This document shows, piece by piece, positions 41,761 through 53,885 of a stretch of DNA of 64,000 bases (positions are counted from its first letter, which is position 1; each line of letters opens with the position of its first letter). Where the stretch lies: contig MU624545.1 in the NCBI GenBank assembly GCA_025349905.2, positions 1-64,000 of the forward strand, given 5' to 3'. This stretch comes from Blastocladiella britannica (lineage: Eukaryota; Blastocladiomycota; Blastocladiomycetes; Blastocladiales; Blastocladiaceae). The notes under the pieces are model-generated. The model was not told where the DNA came from. It did no database searches and saw only the letters and a program-made list of their open reading frames with translations. The position numbers were made by a program, and so were the translations under genes.

Positions 41761-43591
41761 TTAGTGCTTCTTGCCAAACTGGTCCTCGGTCACGCCCTTG
41801 CCCATGGCGGCGGTGGACGACACGCCGCCCTGGACCGTCATCATGGTAGAGTCAACGTATGCGGCGCCCGACCACTTCTGGTGGGCCAGCGTCTCGACGC
41901 CGTGCTCGCGCTCTTTACGCTGCACGCCCTCGACGTACGCGAGCATCCCGCGCTGCGCATAGTCGCGGGCAAACACATCAATGCCCAGCGCGTCCGAGTG
42001 GAACCCGGCCAGCGTAATGAATTGCCACGTGAACCCGAGCTTGCCGAGGTTCTTGATGAAGTCGCGCATCTGCGCATCGGTCATGCCGGCGGCATCCCAG
42101 TTGAACGACGGCGACAAGTTGTACGCCAGCATGACCGTCGGGTCGGCCGACAGGACACCGCGCGCAAACTGCTCGGCCTGCGACAGGATCGGCTTGGCGG
42201 TCTCCATCCAAATCAGGTCCGTGTAGGGAGCGTAGGCGACGGCCCGAGCAATGCAGGCCAGAGTGCCGCCGCGGTACCGGTAAAAGCCCTCGCGCACGCG
42301 CGGCAGGTCCCAGCACCAGAACACATCGGCGTACCCGAGCTCCTTGGCGCGGATCCGGGCCTCGGCGTTCGACACCTTGTTGCAGTAGTTCACGAACGCG
42401 TCGATCTGAGCTGCACTGGTGCCCTTGGCCTTCATGGCCTCAGCGACGGCCTCGGCGTACGTCTTGAGCTGGGCAGCCGACGTCCACTCCTCCTCGACCT
42501 GGCCGAGCGCGGCGCCAAATTTGCCCGCGCGCTGCGCGGCATCCATGACGGTGACCAGCGCCTGGCCCTTGAGCGCTGGGTTCGAGCACCCGAGCACGAA
42601 CGGGTGGTCGCGGGGGTCAATGTTGTTCTGCAGGAGCGTCGCCGCCTCAGCGTCAGTGCGCGCCACCAAGATCGTGTCGGTACCCATGATATCAAACTGG
42701 AGACGCATGGCAATCAGACGGTTGATGTGCTCTGACGTGGGCACCAGCACTTTACCGGCCATGTGCCCGCACTTCTTGGTGCCTGCCGCCTGGTCCTCAA
42801 CGTGCACGCCAGCAGCACCGCACTCGACAAACATCTTGGCCAGCTTCATGTTGGCAGTGATGCCGCCGTGGCCCGTGTCGGCGTCAGCAATGATCGGGCG
42901 GAAGAAATCGGTCGCCGCCTCGCTAGCACGCGCGTGCTTGGGGAGTGCCATGCGCTGCGCACGCTGCTTGCGGTCGTGGAAGAGCTGCGCGCGGAACAGC
43001 TGGTCGACCTTGTTGGGAACCTATTTGGGTTCATTCATTTTGTTTTGAGTTGTGGGATGCGGTGCGATCAATCCCAAAAAGAGTTAAAATACGAACAGTG
43101 GTGTAAGGGTAATCGGCAAGATCCGGTCCGGGCTCGTTGGTGGTCGAGGCCGTGGACGAGCACTGCCACCCGGAAACGTACACGGTCTCCAGGTACTTGG
43201 CCATCTGCGTGACCTGGATCGTGTCGAGGGCGCCAAACGTGTGCGACGCAGTGCGGTTGGCCTTGTGGTTCTGCAGCAGCGTCCACAGCTTCTTGGCCTG
43301 GATGTTGGACGGGTACTCGATCACCATGGTCCCGCGCTTGTTGACCACGTCCTCGGCAGAGTACGGGCGCGTGGTGCGCGAGAACCGGGGCGCCTTCCAC
43401 CACTGCTTGACCTTGGCCACCTCGGCCTGGAACTGGCGCTCTATGGTATTTCATTGAGGGTGTTAAGGTTTTTTGGTCGGTTGACACTTGGTCTGGTCCG
43501 GCGCGCGTGCACTGCCAAGTACCAAAGAAAAAAGGACAAAAAGACTAAACAAACCTTCTTCGTCAAGGAACTGCTGGGACAGGGGCGACAT
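41761..43591 (-). CDS. ICL1: Isocitrate lyase
   Basis: Three exons: 43591-43555, 43440-43097 and 43020-41761 (546 residues, the usual fungal length). The enzyme splits isocitrate into glyoxylate and succinate in the glyoxylate cycle, allowing growth on acetate or fatty acids. The active-site signature [13 protein letters not shown] is present, as are [13 protein letters not shown] and [12 protein letters not shown]. The C-terminus is FGKKH, so there is no classical SKL-type peroxisomal signal; cytosolic or N-terminal targeting is likely. Introns have GTTTGT and GTTCGT donors. The first exon is only 12 codons. It is divergent from GDT1 across 428 bp that should hold a carbon-source-controlled promoter. 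Confidence 0.97.
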
Positions 43592-44019
43592 AATTTGATA
43601 TTGTGTGGGTGGGGTAGAGCGATCAATCAAAGAAAAATGACTGAATTAAGGGAAAACCAAAGAGGGGAATGAGGAAAAGGGCGACGGGTGCTCTTATACT
43701 TTAAATGGTGGGTAACGGTTTTGGGTTTAAGGGTAAAGACGGGACGGATCGGGTGGACAGTCAAGAGTCCTGATGGCAGCCGTGCGGGCGACCGAGGTAA
43801 AGTTCAAGCGGTCGTGGCGCCTGTGAAAAAAGTTGTTCATGGAGTCAATGCCATCATTATTAGATGTTGGGATTGTCTTCCGAGCGGACCCGCTGCGTGC
43901 TATTTTGAGTGGGAAAATTGTATGCTTTCCCATTTAATACCATTTGAGCCACTCTGGAAAAAAAAAATGAAAATGACCGCTTCTCTTTCCCTGCGACGAA
44001 TATACGACTGCCCCCTGCC
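43592..44019. other. Divergent promoter region, isocitrate lyase and GDT1
   Basis: This 428-bp gene-free stretch separates divergent starts. It contains G-rich runs near 43700-43750 (GGTGGGTAACGG, GGGTTTAAGGG) and AT-rich sequence near 43840-43970. No ORF of coding character, TATA box or RNA gene is evident. Confidence 0.5.
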
Positions 44020-45248
44020 ATGAAGCCGACACTCCTGCTCGCACTCGCGGCCGCACTTGCTCTTGCCCGCCCCAGCTCTGGCAGTACGGTGACACTTGTA
44101 CGTTTTCCAGTATTCTCGAAAGAAACGACATGTTAACAAGAAAGAATACACAGGACAAGGTACTGGTACCACACGGCGTCGTGTCCGCGGCCGTCGTCAG
44201 CCCCGAAAAGGCCGCCGCCCACCACCGCAAACCCAAAAAAAAAGTGGTGGCCCCAGTGCTGGCCGAAATCGATGCCGCACCGCTCGCCGCTGCCGTGGAC
44301 ATTGTCCCTTCCAGCGCCGACATGGACCCCATCACGCCGCCCCCGTCTGTTGCTGTTACTGCTACACCCAAAAAGGACAGCAAGAAGAAGCAGGTCATCA
44401 CAGAAACACCGGTATCTGGTGAGAGCGACGTTGTGGCAGCGCCAAAGACCCCACGACCCGTTGACTCCGATATTCCAGTTGAGGACGACGCGCAACGCTC
44501 GCTCTTGGCGTCAGCGCTCATGATTGTGGTCTCCGAGATTGGCGACAAGACGTTCCTGGTGGCGGCCATCATGTCCATGACGCACCCGCGGGCGCTGGTG
44601 TTTGCGGCAGCGTGGTCGGCGCTGGCACTCATGTCGGTGCTGTCGGCGCTGCTGGGCAATGTTCTTCCCACCCTCCTGTCGCGCACCTACACGCAGGCGC
44701 TGGCCGCTCTGCTGTTTTTGGTGTTTGGACTGCGCATGGTCGCCGAGGCGCGCGCCATGGACAAGGACGCGGGTACAATGGAGGAAATGGCCGAAGTCCA
44801 GGCCGAGATCAAGGCGCTGAACCGCGGCAGCGACTTTGACCGCGTGGAGCGTGGTGCAAACGACGATTCGGCCGCTACGCTTCCCGATGGCGAGGACGAC
44901 GCGATTGCGGAAAAGGCCGGCGCCGCTGCGTCCATGTTTGCGGCGCTGGGCCGGTCCACGACCGCCGCCGCCAAATGGATCCTGTCCCCGATCTTTGTCG
45001 AGACGTTTGTGCTCACGTTCCTGGCCGAGTGGGGCGACCGCAGCCAGATTGCGACCATTGCCATGGCCGCTGCCGGGAACGTGTCGTCAGTCATTGTGGG
45101 CACCGTCGTCGGTCACTCGCTGTGCACGGGTCTCGCGGTGGTAGGCGGCAAGATGCTTGCCACCCGCATCTCGGTCCGCACTGTGACAATGATTGGCGGC
45201 GTGGCATTCCTCTTGTTTGCCGGTCTGACCTTCATGTACTTGGAGTGA
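44020..45248 (+). CDS. GDT1: Gdt1/TMEM165-type Golgi cation transporter (UPF0016)
   Basis: Two exons, 44020-44097 and 44154-45248 (390 residues). Gdt1/TMEM165 moves Mn2+ and Ca2+ into the Golgi and supports glycosylation. A signal peptide (MKPTLLLALAAALALA) is followed by a Lys/Pro/Ala-rich lumenal-like segment. Two copies of the family repeat come next, each with a conserved E-x-G-D-(K/R)-(S/T) motif: SEIGDKTFLVAA and AEWGDRSQIATI. Six to seven membrane segments are visible; the loop between the two repeats is acidic. Both motifs are intact. The nearby PMT4 gene shares a glycosylation theme but is not adjacent. It converges on GLE1 with 26 bp between stops. Confidence 0.93.
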
Positions 45249-45274
45249 AATGAGACAATGCAATATATTACTCA

Positions 45275-47233
45275 TTATGCGGCCTTGGCGTCGCGATCGG
45301 CCGGGACGGGGATCACCCACCGTGACTGTGCCGGGTTCCAGTAGTTTTCGAGCCGCGCAAGCACCGGCCGCACGTCGTCGCCCAGCTGCGGCGCGTACTC
45401 GCGCACCAGCACGTCTAGCATCTTGGGGCCCTGTTTGGGGAACTGCATCAGGAACGCGGCGCCGCCCAGAACCAGGAACTTCTCGATCATGAACACGATC
45501 TGCACCTCGGGCCGGCTGTTGAAGACGCGCGCCAGCCATTCCCATGCCATGTCGAACGAGGTTGGGTTCTTGAGACTTGCTGTTACATGTATTTATCTCA
45601 TGAGGCGACTCGAGAAAGTGAAAAATAAAAAATAAAAACGAACCAACGATCGGCGTCGTCTGCAAAATGGCGCCAAACATGGCCGCATGCACCTCCATGC
45701 GCTCCACGTACTTCTCCATGGGCTCGGTCGCCCTCTGGCGCAGCAATGACTTGCGCTCCGCCTCAGTATGGGCGACAGGGAACCAGGGAACCAGGAACGG
45801 GCAGAACTTGTACAGACGCGCAAAGTAAATGCGGCCAAACTCGGGGTGGCGCGCCATGATCAGCACCGTGATCTGCGCGTAGGGGAACGCCTTGGTCACC
45901 TGCGGCCGCATCTCCTTTTCGGCCTGGCGACAGAGCGACTTGGCCAGCACGTTGAGCGCAAAGAAATAGTACTCGCGCGGGAGCCCTTGCTGCCGCGCCT
46001 CCTGTAACTGCTTGTCGATCGCCATGAACACCTGGTTGAGCTTGTCGCGGAAATTGGTCAGTTGGCCGACACGCATGGTGATGCGCTTGCGGATCTCGGC
46101 CGCGGTGGCCTTGTGCTCCGGCTGCTTCATGATTGGGTTGACGTGGGTCTTCATGAACTGCACGATCTGCTGGTACGCGTCCGGGAGCTGCGTGTGCGCG
46201 CCATTGTCTTTGGAAGCGGCGGCGGCGGTGGCGGCGGTGGCGGCGGTAGCTGCTGCCTCGGTCTGCTGCCGCTGCTTGGTGGCCGCTGCCGCCACGGCCG
46301 TTGCGCGCTTGGTATCGGCTTCGCGTTTCGCCAGCGCCTCGGCGTCGCGGGTAGCCTTCTCGCGCGCGGCGTAGCGCTCGGCTGCTTCGCGCTCGGCCGC
46401 TTCGCGCTCAGCCTTTTCGCGCGCGTGCTGCTCCTCCTTGGCCTTGGCGGCAGCCGCCGCCGCTCGTGCCGCCGCCTCCTGGTGCTCACGCTCCAGCCGC
46501 GCCAGCCGCGCGCGTTCGGCCTGCGCCGCACGCTCCTCAGCCTCTTGTTTGGCGCGGAGAGCTTCGGCCGCGGCGCGTGCCTCACGCTCCCGCGCCTCGC
46601 GCAAGTGGGTCATGGACTGGTGGATCACCTGTTGTCATGTATTCTGTGTCACTATGGCCTGATCCACAGGACTATAACATTATAAGAATAGGTACCTGCG
46701 AGCTGTCCTTGGCCCTCCGCTGCATGCGGTCAAGCACGTCGGTCCGGCGCTTTTCGCTGCACTCGTAATTTTATATGAGTCCAATAAACAGAAAAATATT
46801 CCAAATAATGAAGATCCTACATGTCGGCAAGGCTCGCCCGCATCTCAGTCGAGTGCTGCACGGCCAGGTTCGAGAACAGCTCCGTGATCCCATCGACGGC
46901 GGCTGCTACTGGTGGTACAGGCGAGGAGACCGCCTGGCGCGTCATGGTCACAGGCGCAAATCCAAACACTGGGCGGCCCACGGGCGACGACGCGGTCGGC
47001 CGGGCCAACGGACTGCGCATCATCTTCAATGGCGAGTCATTTGAAGTGGAACCAGCAGCGGCAGGAGGAGGAGCACGCGGCGACGGCGACAGGTCGGGCA
47101 GCGGCGTCAGCGTTGGCCGCGAATAGTGCGGCGGCGTGGCCGGCAAATAGAGCGGTGTAGACGACGAAAACGACAACAATGAGGACGGCGATGCCTCATG
47201 GACGACGCGAGATGGCGAGTACGGCTTTGACAT
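45275..47233 (-). CDS. GLE1: mRNA export factor Gle1
   Basis: Four exons: 47233-46821, 46756-46696, 46628-45644 and 45579-45275 (587 residues). Gle1, with inositol hexakisphosphate, activates the DEAD-box ATPase Dbp5 at the cytoplasmic face of the nuclear pore. The N-terminal 130 residues are Ser/Pro-rich. A long charged coiled coil follows (Glu/Ala/Arg repeats, about residues 160-260). The C-terminal Gle1 domain begins with KTHVNPIMKQPEHKATAAEIRKRI and has VGQLTNFRDKLNQV, AKSLCRQAEKEM, ARHPEFGRIYFARLYKFCPFLVPW and WLARVFNSRP. It is closed by an exon ending DRDAKAA. The small second exon (61 nt) is the least certain piece; it is supported by phase and by continuity of the coiled coil. Confidence 0.9.
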
Positions 47234-48014
47234 TGTATTATTTAAGCAAGACGCCCGTCGTATATCGTAGCCGAATCGGCTTGCCAAAACAGAGACGAAA
47301 GAGAGAGTCATCGATCAATGAACACGCAGAATGCATTCAAGCAATTTCTCTAGAGCCGGCCAAGGAGACCACCGAGAGAAGGACCTTACCTGCCAGGCCG
47401 ATCTCCAATATTCTATGTTACGGAGTATTGGGCCAGGCACTTGTAAAGCTTGGCAGTGGCACACAAAGATTGCCAAGCGCGCGTCAACATCATCTCGGAA
47501 ATTGGATCCATGTCGGAAAATACCAAGACCTTCTGCGATTTGAAAAAAACGGAAGCAACCTGCGAGTCGAGCGATCCCATTCCAAGGATCTCCGACGCAC
47601 CCAAGCCCCTAAGCTCGTTGTGCGCAAGAGGCGCACGCACGCACGCCCCTGGCATTCATCGCTCCAAATGGTGGTGATTTGACTAATTTCCACCGGGTGT
47701 GTAAAAAATGAGACGATTTCGGGCTTGTCACACCTGGGCGGCTAAAAAAACTGTTTTGGTGTTTTGAACCCGTCCGGTTTCGGCATAAAACCTGGCATCG
47801 CACATGGGTACACGCAAAAACTCGAGCGTGGGTGCGTTGCGTGTGTGCGTATATAATAACCCCTGCCTCCCCCGCTGTTGTCGGCTCGCTTTATACTTTT
47901 ACCTTTAAATCTTCTCTTCTTTTTTTTCTTTCAAGCGTTACTTTACTCAACCACGTACCTGGCCTGGGGCTCACTTTTAACCATCAACACACAACCCAAG
48001 TCACACACTTTGCC
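47234..48014. other. Long divergent intergenic region, GLE1 and WOPR regulator
   Basis: At 781 bp this is the longest internal gene-free stretch. A TATATAATA lies at 47850-47858, followed by CT-rich leader sequence (47880-48000) with TTTCTTTC runs. Short open frames here look non-coding. Large promoters and leaders are usual for WOPR master regulators. Confidence 0.55.
47852..47858 (+). promoter_or_regulatory. TATA-like box for the WOPR gene
   Basis: TATAATA within GCGTATATAATAACC lies 157 bp before the WOPR ATG and just upstream of a pyrimidine-rich leader. The match is good but unproven. Confidence 0.4.
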
Positions 48015-49709
48015 ATGGAACTTCCCCTCGACCTCCCTCCGTGCCCGCCGACGCAGAACCGGCCGTCCAACACCGACGGTACCTCCGAATCGGTATGGTA
48101 CTCAATTTTGGTGAGGGCAAAAAAATACGACAGCTGGTTAAAAAAAATAGTCGATCCCAAAACAAAACAAAAATGTGAGACTAAAAATACTTATTTCTGC
48201 CTAAACTTACCACAGTACTTTGGAACGCTTGAGACGATTCACGACGTGCTCTTGATCGTCGAAGGTGTCCGCCGCGGAGTGCTTAATCGAGTGACTCGCC
48301 GCCTTTCACCGTTATACCGCGATGCGATCCGATCGGGCTCAGTCTTTGTCCGCGTCGAGGGCGAGGCGCGGATCCAGCGCTGGACCGACGGCAAGAGTAC
48401 GATCCCATCACATCCATATTTCCCATAAGGAACCAACGTTATTGACTGAATCCAATGAACAGCATGGTCGCCATCGCGCCTGCAAGGATCCTTCCTGGTC
48501 TACAAGGAATGCGAGGAGCGTCCGCGGCCAACTCGTCCTTCGCCTTCTTCAAATGTTGCTCGATCCACCCACTCGCCGTCGTCTCCTCCTCTCCCTAGTA
48601 CTGGTGCAGCGCGATCGTCAGATTCGGACGAGAGCACGCCAACAGCGCTCCGCAAGGGCAACCGGCGGCCGCGGCTGCGTGGCGACTTTATCCCCCGCGC
48701 CGACGGCCTGATCAAGCGCACCATCACCGTCACCACCTCCACGGGCGTGATCTTCCACGTGGTGGCGTACGTCAACGAAGAGTACACCGATACGGCCACG
48801 TCGGCGCCGCTCGGCCGGCCCGTGCACGACACTTGGCTGCCGGCGCATGGCATCGCGGCCGAATCGCTTCCCGAGGGGCTCTACCCGCCCGTGCAGTGGG
48901 CATTACAGTTTGGTCGTCGCGATTCGAGCGAGCAGCAACAGCAAGTGCAATCGTCGTCTCCACCCCGACAGATGCAACCGCAACAGCCCGTGTCACCTCG
49001 GTTTCCGCCTCCCACTGCTCTTGCCCCGATGCAACATGTATCTCCAACACCGGCACCACCTTCATCGCCACCATCCATGTCTGCCTCGGCGCTATCGGCA
49101 ACAAGACCCGTGTTTGCCCTTGAGCCGGCCGTCTATCCGCGGCCTATGAGCGCACCGGCACAGGCGACCAGTTTTCCCAACATGTTCCCGCTTCCAATCC
49201 CCACGCCGCGCCCGTCTCCACCCGACAGTGTGCTCGGCGATCCTGATCGCATCTCGTATCTGGTACGGACGTCGCGCGGATCGGATGCCTCACCCCTGCT
49301 GTCGTTGTCGGTTCCTCGATCCAGCACTACCACACCCCACTTCATTCCGCGCGCGATGACAGCAGCGTTGCCTGCATTCCACCTCTCGGCGCCGGTTTCC
49401 GCGGAGACCGTTCCTCGATCGTCGGCGTCGCCAAACCCGTATCAAGAGTCATGGCATGCTGCCAATCTGTTGCCTCCACGCAAGTCGGGGCATGTGACGT
49501 CATTCCCGGCGGCAGCGGCCATGCCGTTCCACAAGGCGCCCGCCGCCATGTCGTGTCCATGCTCGGACTGTGGTAGGGAGGAGACTCGGCACCACATGAG
49601 CGCTGCCCATGGAGATCACCATCACCCAACGCCAGCACCTTCCGTGACTCCAACCCTTTCCCCGACCATTCGACCCTTCCCTCCTCCAATCGCGTCGGAT
49701 CGGACCTGA
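48015..49709 (+). CDS. WOPR-domain transcription regulator (Wor1/Gti1/Pac2 family)
   Basis: Three exons: 48015-48092 (or to 48110), 48216-48396 and 48463-49709, about 501 residues. WOPR proteins are fungal-specific DNA-binding regulators of morphological switching, conidiation or virulence traits. The first WOPR half reads FGTLETIHDVLLIVEGVRRG, NRVTRRLSPLYRDAIRSGSVFV, RWTDGK and, across intron 2, TWSPSRLQGSFLVYKE. The second half reads ADGLIKRTITVTT and FHVVAYVNEEY after a Ser/Pro-rich spacer. The C-terminal 300 residues are Pro/Ser-rich with a Cys/His-containing patch (CPCSDCGREETRHH) close to the end. The first donor could be GTATGG or GTGAGG, both in phase. It stands after a 781-bp promoter region with a TATA box. 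Confidence 0.88.
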
Positions 49710-49769
49710 ATTTTACAACGCGCTTTGTGTCCTTTGTGTCAATAAGATACCTTTATTTTGCGTAATACA

Positions 49770-51147
49770 TCAAATCTCTTTTTGGACGCGAGCCGGATCA
49801 AACCACTCTTCCACATCCAGCTCGACCCACGGGAACACGGTGCTCGGGAACCGTTCCGCCAGCACGTCGGGCCGGTGTAGCATCGCCTGCACAAACTCGG
49901 CCGCCTCAACGAGCCGCGGCCCGGGCCGGTTGAACATGTGGTTGCCGTCGACGAGCACAATGCGTTTGGGCCGTGGCGACATGGACCACCACCACGAGTC
50001 GGCACGAGCAACCACCGAGCGCAACTCGCGCTCGGTGGTCGGAATGTCGAGTCCGCACGGAGCAATCAGTAGGATCTCGGGTTTCTTGGCAGCGAGCGTG
50101 GCGGCGGTGATCCGGTACGACTTGGTGTACGGCGAGGTACCGTACGTCCAGTCCTTCCACTGCGCCAGCAGGTCTTGGTGGTCTGTCTGGGACTTGAGAA
50201 CCGTGTTGAGCGGGTGGTATCCGCCCTGAATATCAATTTTTTGCTTGAGTCGGGGAGATGATGGATCCATGTGCAAAAATGATAGAAGTGTACGGCCAGC
50301 TCGATCAACTGCGGCGTCCAGTGCCCGCCAAAGAAAATGGGATCCACCCACTCGATGAACGCCACGTTGGGGCGCTCCTTGACATGAGTCCGCGTCCAGT
50401 CTTGGACTGCAACCAGTCGTGCCAGCAACTCGTTGTAAACGGTGCGAGCTCCCGCCTGCTCTCCAATCACGTCGCCCACTTGCAAGATGTTGTGCAGCAC
50501 ATCGTGAAGCGAGTTGGGGTTGAGGGTCACGACCGCGGGCTCGGGCGTCATTTTTGCTGCCACGCGATGCACCGTCTTTTGGATTTTTCGTTATGAGCTT
50601 GAATGGATTTCAATCGAGCAATTGAAAAAGGCGTGCCTGGAGATCAATGGCGCACACATCGCAGATATCTTGCGTCAGGATGAGATCGGGCTTGAGCGCT
50701 GACAGTTGGTCAGTGTCGAGCGTGTACAGCGATTGGCCGGTGGAAAGCGCTGTTGAGACTTGCTTGTCGACATCGGCCGAGGACTGTTCACAATATCGCG
50801 TTATATAACATGAATGTATACAAATACGAAGAATACGCACGGTAAAGGTCGTCTTTTGGCCAGTCAGAATTGGCAGGTGGGTGATTTTCCTGCCAAATGG
50901 AAATGTCAGGATGTCTGCTCCATTCTCGGTTGATGGACAACGTCGGCGCACGTACTTTGGGAAATCGCACTCGTGGCTCCGGCCAACCATCCGCTCCGCA
51001 CCTCCAGGTAGAAGGCAAATGATTTCAGTTGCTTTTTATATCAATTTATGAATTTCGTGGTCGGTTTTTCGCCAAAAACAAAATAAAAATGAGATACGAC
51101 TTACCCGATGGCAACACCGACACGATGCGACGGACGGGAAGACTCAT
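49770..51147 (-). CDS. BtuF/FecB-fold substrate-binding-like protein
   Basis: Six exons: 51147-51105, 51031-50956, 50889-50841, 50783-50637, 50575-50294 and 50225-49770 (350 residues). The protein resembles bacterial cobalamin/siderophore-binding ABC proteins. It has RRIVSVLPSATEII, RMVGRSHECDFP, SLYTLDTDQLSALKPDLILTQDICDVCAID, VVTLNPNSLHDVL, VAFIEWVDPIFFGGHW, ILLIAPCGLD and DGNHMFNRPGPRLVEA. I see no signal peptide, so it is likely cytosolic, and no transporter subunits are nearby. Its role in a fungus is unknown; corrinoid or other tetrapyrrole binding is conceivable. Intron 4 (50576-50636) needs a GC-AG donor (CAG/GCACGC). The small exons 2 and 3 are supported by phase and by family order. 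Confidence 0.8.
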
Positions 51148-51257
51148 ATTTTTATACAACGGACTGAAAGAAAGAGAGAAATGAAAAAGAGTGTGCATGA
51201 ATAAACAACAGTATGATCCAAGTACACGGATCAAGTCCAAGTCGGGGAGATGGGATC

Positions 51258-52634
51258 TTACACGGCCGAAAACCAGCGCCACCGATCGACGGCCCGCACT
51301 TCGCCCGTGGCCACATCAAACACGTCCTCCCACTCGGCACTCAGAGCCTCAGTCGAGGGAGACAGCAGCACCCGCCGAATGTAGCACGCGGTCCACGGTA
51401 CAATGCGCCCGCCCGATTCCAGAAACACGCCGTCGTAACCGCGGTCCACCGATTCCGGAACCCAGTCGAAAGCAACGGGACTGCGCGCGCCGCGACTCAG
51501 GGAGTAGGTTGCGTTGGTGGGGAACCAGTCGCGGCCCTCGGTGGGATCAAACGGCGATGATGATCCCTGGCGCGTGGGGGCCAGCTCAAACGCGTACCCG
51601 CAGTAAGGCTGTGCAGTCCACACCGACTTGAGCACGGCCATGATCGTTGTCGCGTCAGTGAACCGCGAGTAGTAGAGGGTCGTTGACAGCGGCCGAGGCT
51701 GATTTGGGGAGGTTTCGGCGATCCCGACCGTCACGGCCTCTGGAATGCGAACTCCATTGGCTGCAAGCGCGTCTTGTAAAGGCTGAACCGAGTAATCAAG
51801 ACTCCAATCGGCCATCGCGTGCCGTGACGACGATAACGACGGGCGGTGCGTGGGCTTGACGGACGCGACCACCACGTCCATTTCGCCCGTCCCGCAAAAC
51901 ACTGCCCAAGACCGGGCACTCGTTGGCCGGCGGATCTGCGGCTCGCGCGCCGCATCCCCTCGGCTCCGAATGCTGCTTTCCATCATTGGCGATGCTTGGC
52001 CCACTCGAATGCACCGGCGCACCGTCACGCCCATGTCAGAGAAGGAAGAGTCGATGCCCTCATTTGGCGGCAATGGCCACGCAATGGGCGAGGAGTTCGC
52101 AATCTGCCACCCCGACGACATGTTGAACCCGATCTCGGTCCAGGCAAGGTCAGTGATGCCGGCTGCCGACAAGGCGCGGAACCGGACGCTCGAGTAGTCG
52201 GCGCAGCAATTGTCTGATTCGATGCACGAGGCGACGCACGAGCAGGAGGTCATTGTTTCGGCCACTTGCGATTGCAACGTATTTTCCGTCGCCTTGGATG
52301 AGGAGCGGATCCAGGATGCGGCGCAAGTGTCGGCGGAAAGGATGCCCATGGACATGTCCGAAACGGGTTGGGGTTGTGGGATCGGTGGCCCGCTCTCCAC
52401 GTAGATCGTGGGCACGGGAGCTGCGTCTGTCCATTCGCCGCCGCTTTGCATTAATCCGTTGGGAGCGGCACCGGCGGCACCAAGAAGTGTGATCAGGCTC
52501 ATGACAAGCAATGAAAGGCCCGCGAGCCCCAAGAGCAGCGCCGCCGAGGTGTGCGACCAGCGCGGAGATTTATCCTCGAGTTGCGCTTGATCTTGCGCTT
52601 CCCCTTGCTCTTCTGCGCGTCGGTATTGTGGCAT
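51258..52634 (-). CDS. Hypothetical type II membrane protein
   Basis: A single exon of 458 residues. A Glu/Gln-rich cytosolic N-terminus is followed by one clear membrane span (about residues 31-55, ALLLGLAGLSLLVMSLITLLG) and a large extracellular or lumenal domain of about 400 residues. That domain has a tight Cys cluster (CSCVASCIESDNCCADY, about residues 130-147) reminiscent of somatomedin-B-like knots, and further scattered Cys. Its C-terminal part is rich in Trp and Tyr (CGYAFELAP, YDGVFLESGGRIVPWTACYIRR). I recognise no enzyme motif. The Cys pattern and single span suggest a secretory-pathway protein. It is divergent from TRM8's far end, not overlapping. Confidence 0.6.
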   Translation of the reverse strand: MPQYRRAEEQGEAQDQAQLEDKSPRWSHTSAALLLGLAGLSLLVMSLITLLGAAGAAPNGLMQSGGEWTDAAPVPTIYVESGPPIPQPQPVSDMSMGILSADTCAASWIRSSSKATENTLQSQVAETMTSCSCVASCIESDNCCADYSSVRFRALSAAGITDLAWTEIGFNMSSGWQIANSSPIAWPLPPNEGIDSSFSDMGVTVRRCIRVGQASPMMESSIRSRGDAAREPQIRRPTSARSWAVFCGTGEMDVVVASVKPTHRPSLSSSRHAMADWSLDYSVQPLQDALAANGVRIPEAVTVGIAETSPNQPRPLSTTLYYSRFTDATTIMAVLKSVWTAQPYCGYAFELAPTRQGSSSPFDPTEGRDWFPTNATYSLSRGARSPVAFDWVPESVDRGYDGVFLESGGRIVPWTACYIRRVLLSPSTEALSAEWEDVFDVATGEVRAVDRWRWFSAV

Positions 52635-52722
52635 TGTTTTTATATTGGATTAATTTCGTTGAATCTTGGTCGAATTCGAGTGCGATGGGAAAGGCTTGTT
52701 TGTTAAACAACACAAAATGTAT

Positions 52723-53681
<959 letters not shown>

Positions 53682-53885
53682 TTTTCGTAAATTTTTTTTT
53701 TTTTTTGCGAATTATCGGCTCTGCACGTGAAGACGTCGCCTGTTTGGCGGGTCGCCACACTTCGCGAAAAAGTGCCACCAAGTTTGAGTTGCAGAACCCG
53801 CAGCATAGCAGTTTCTCTTTCGCCTCGCTCTGTGTTGGCGTTCTTCGCGTTTAAAGGAAAAGCAACAACAGTAAAATATATACCA

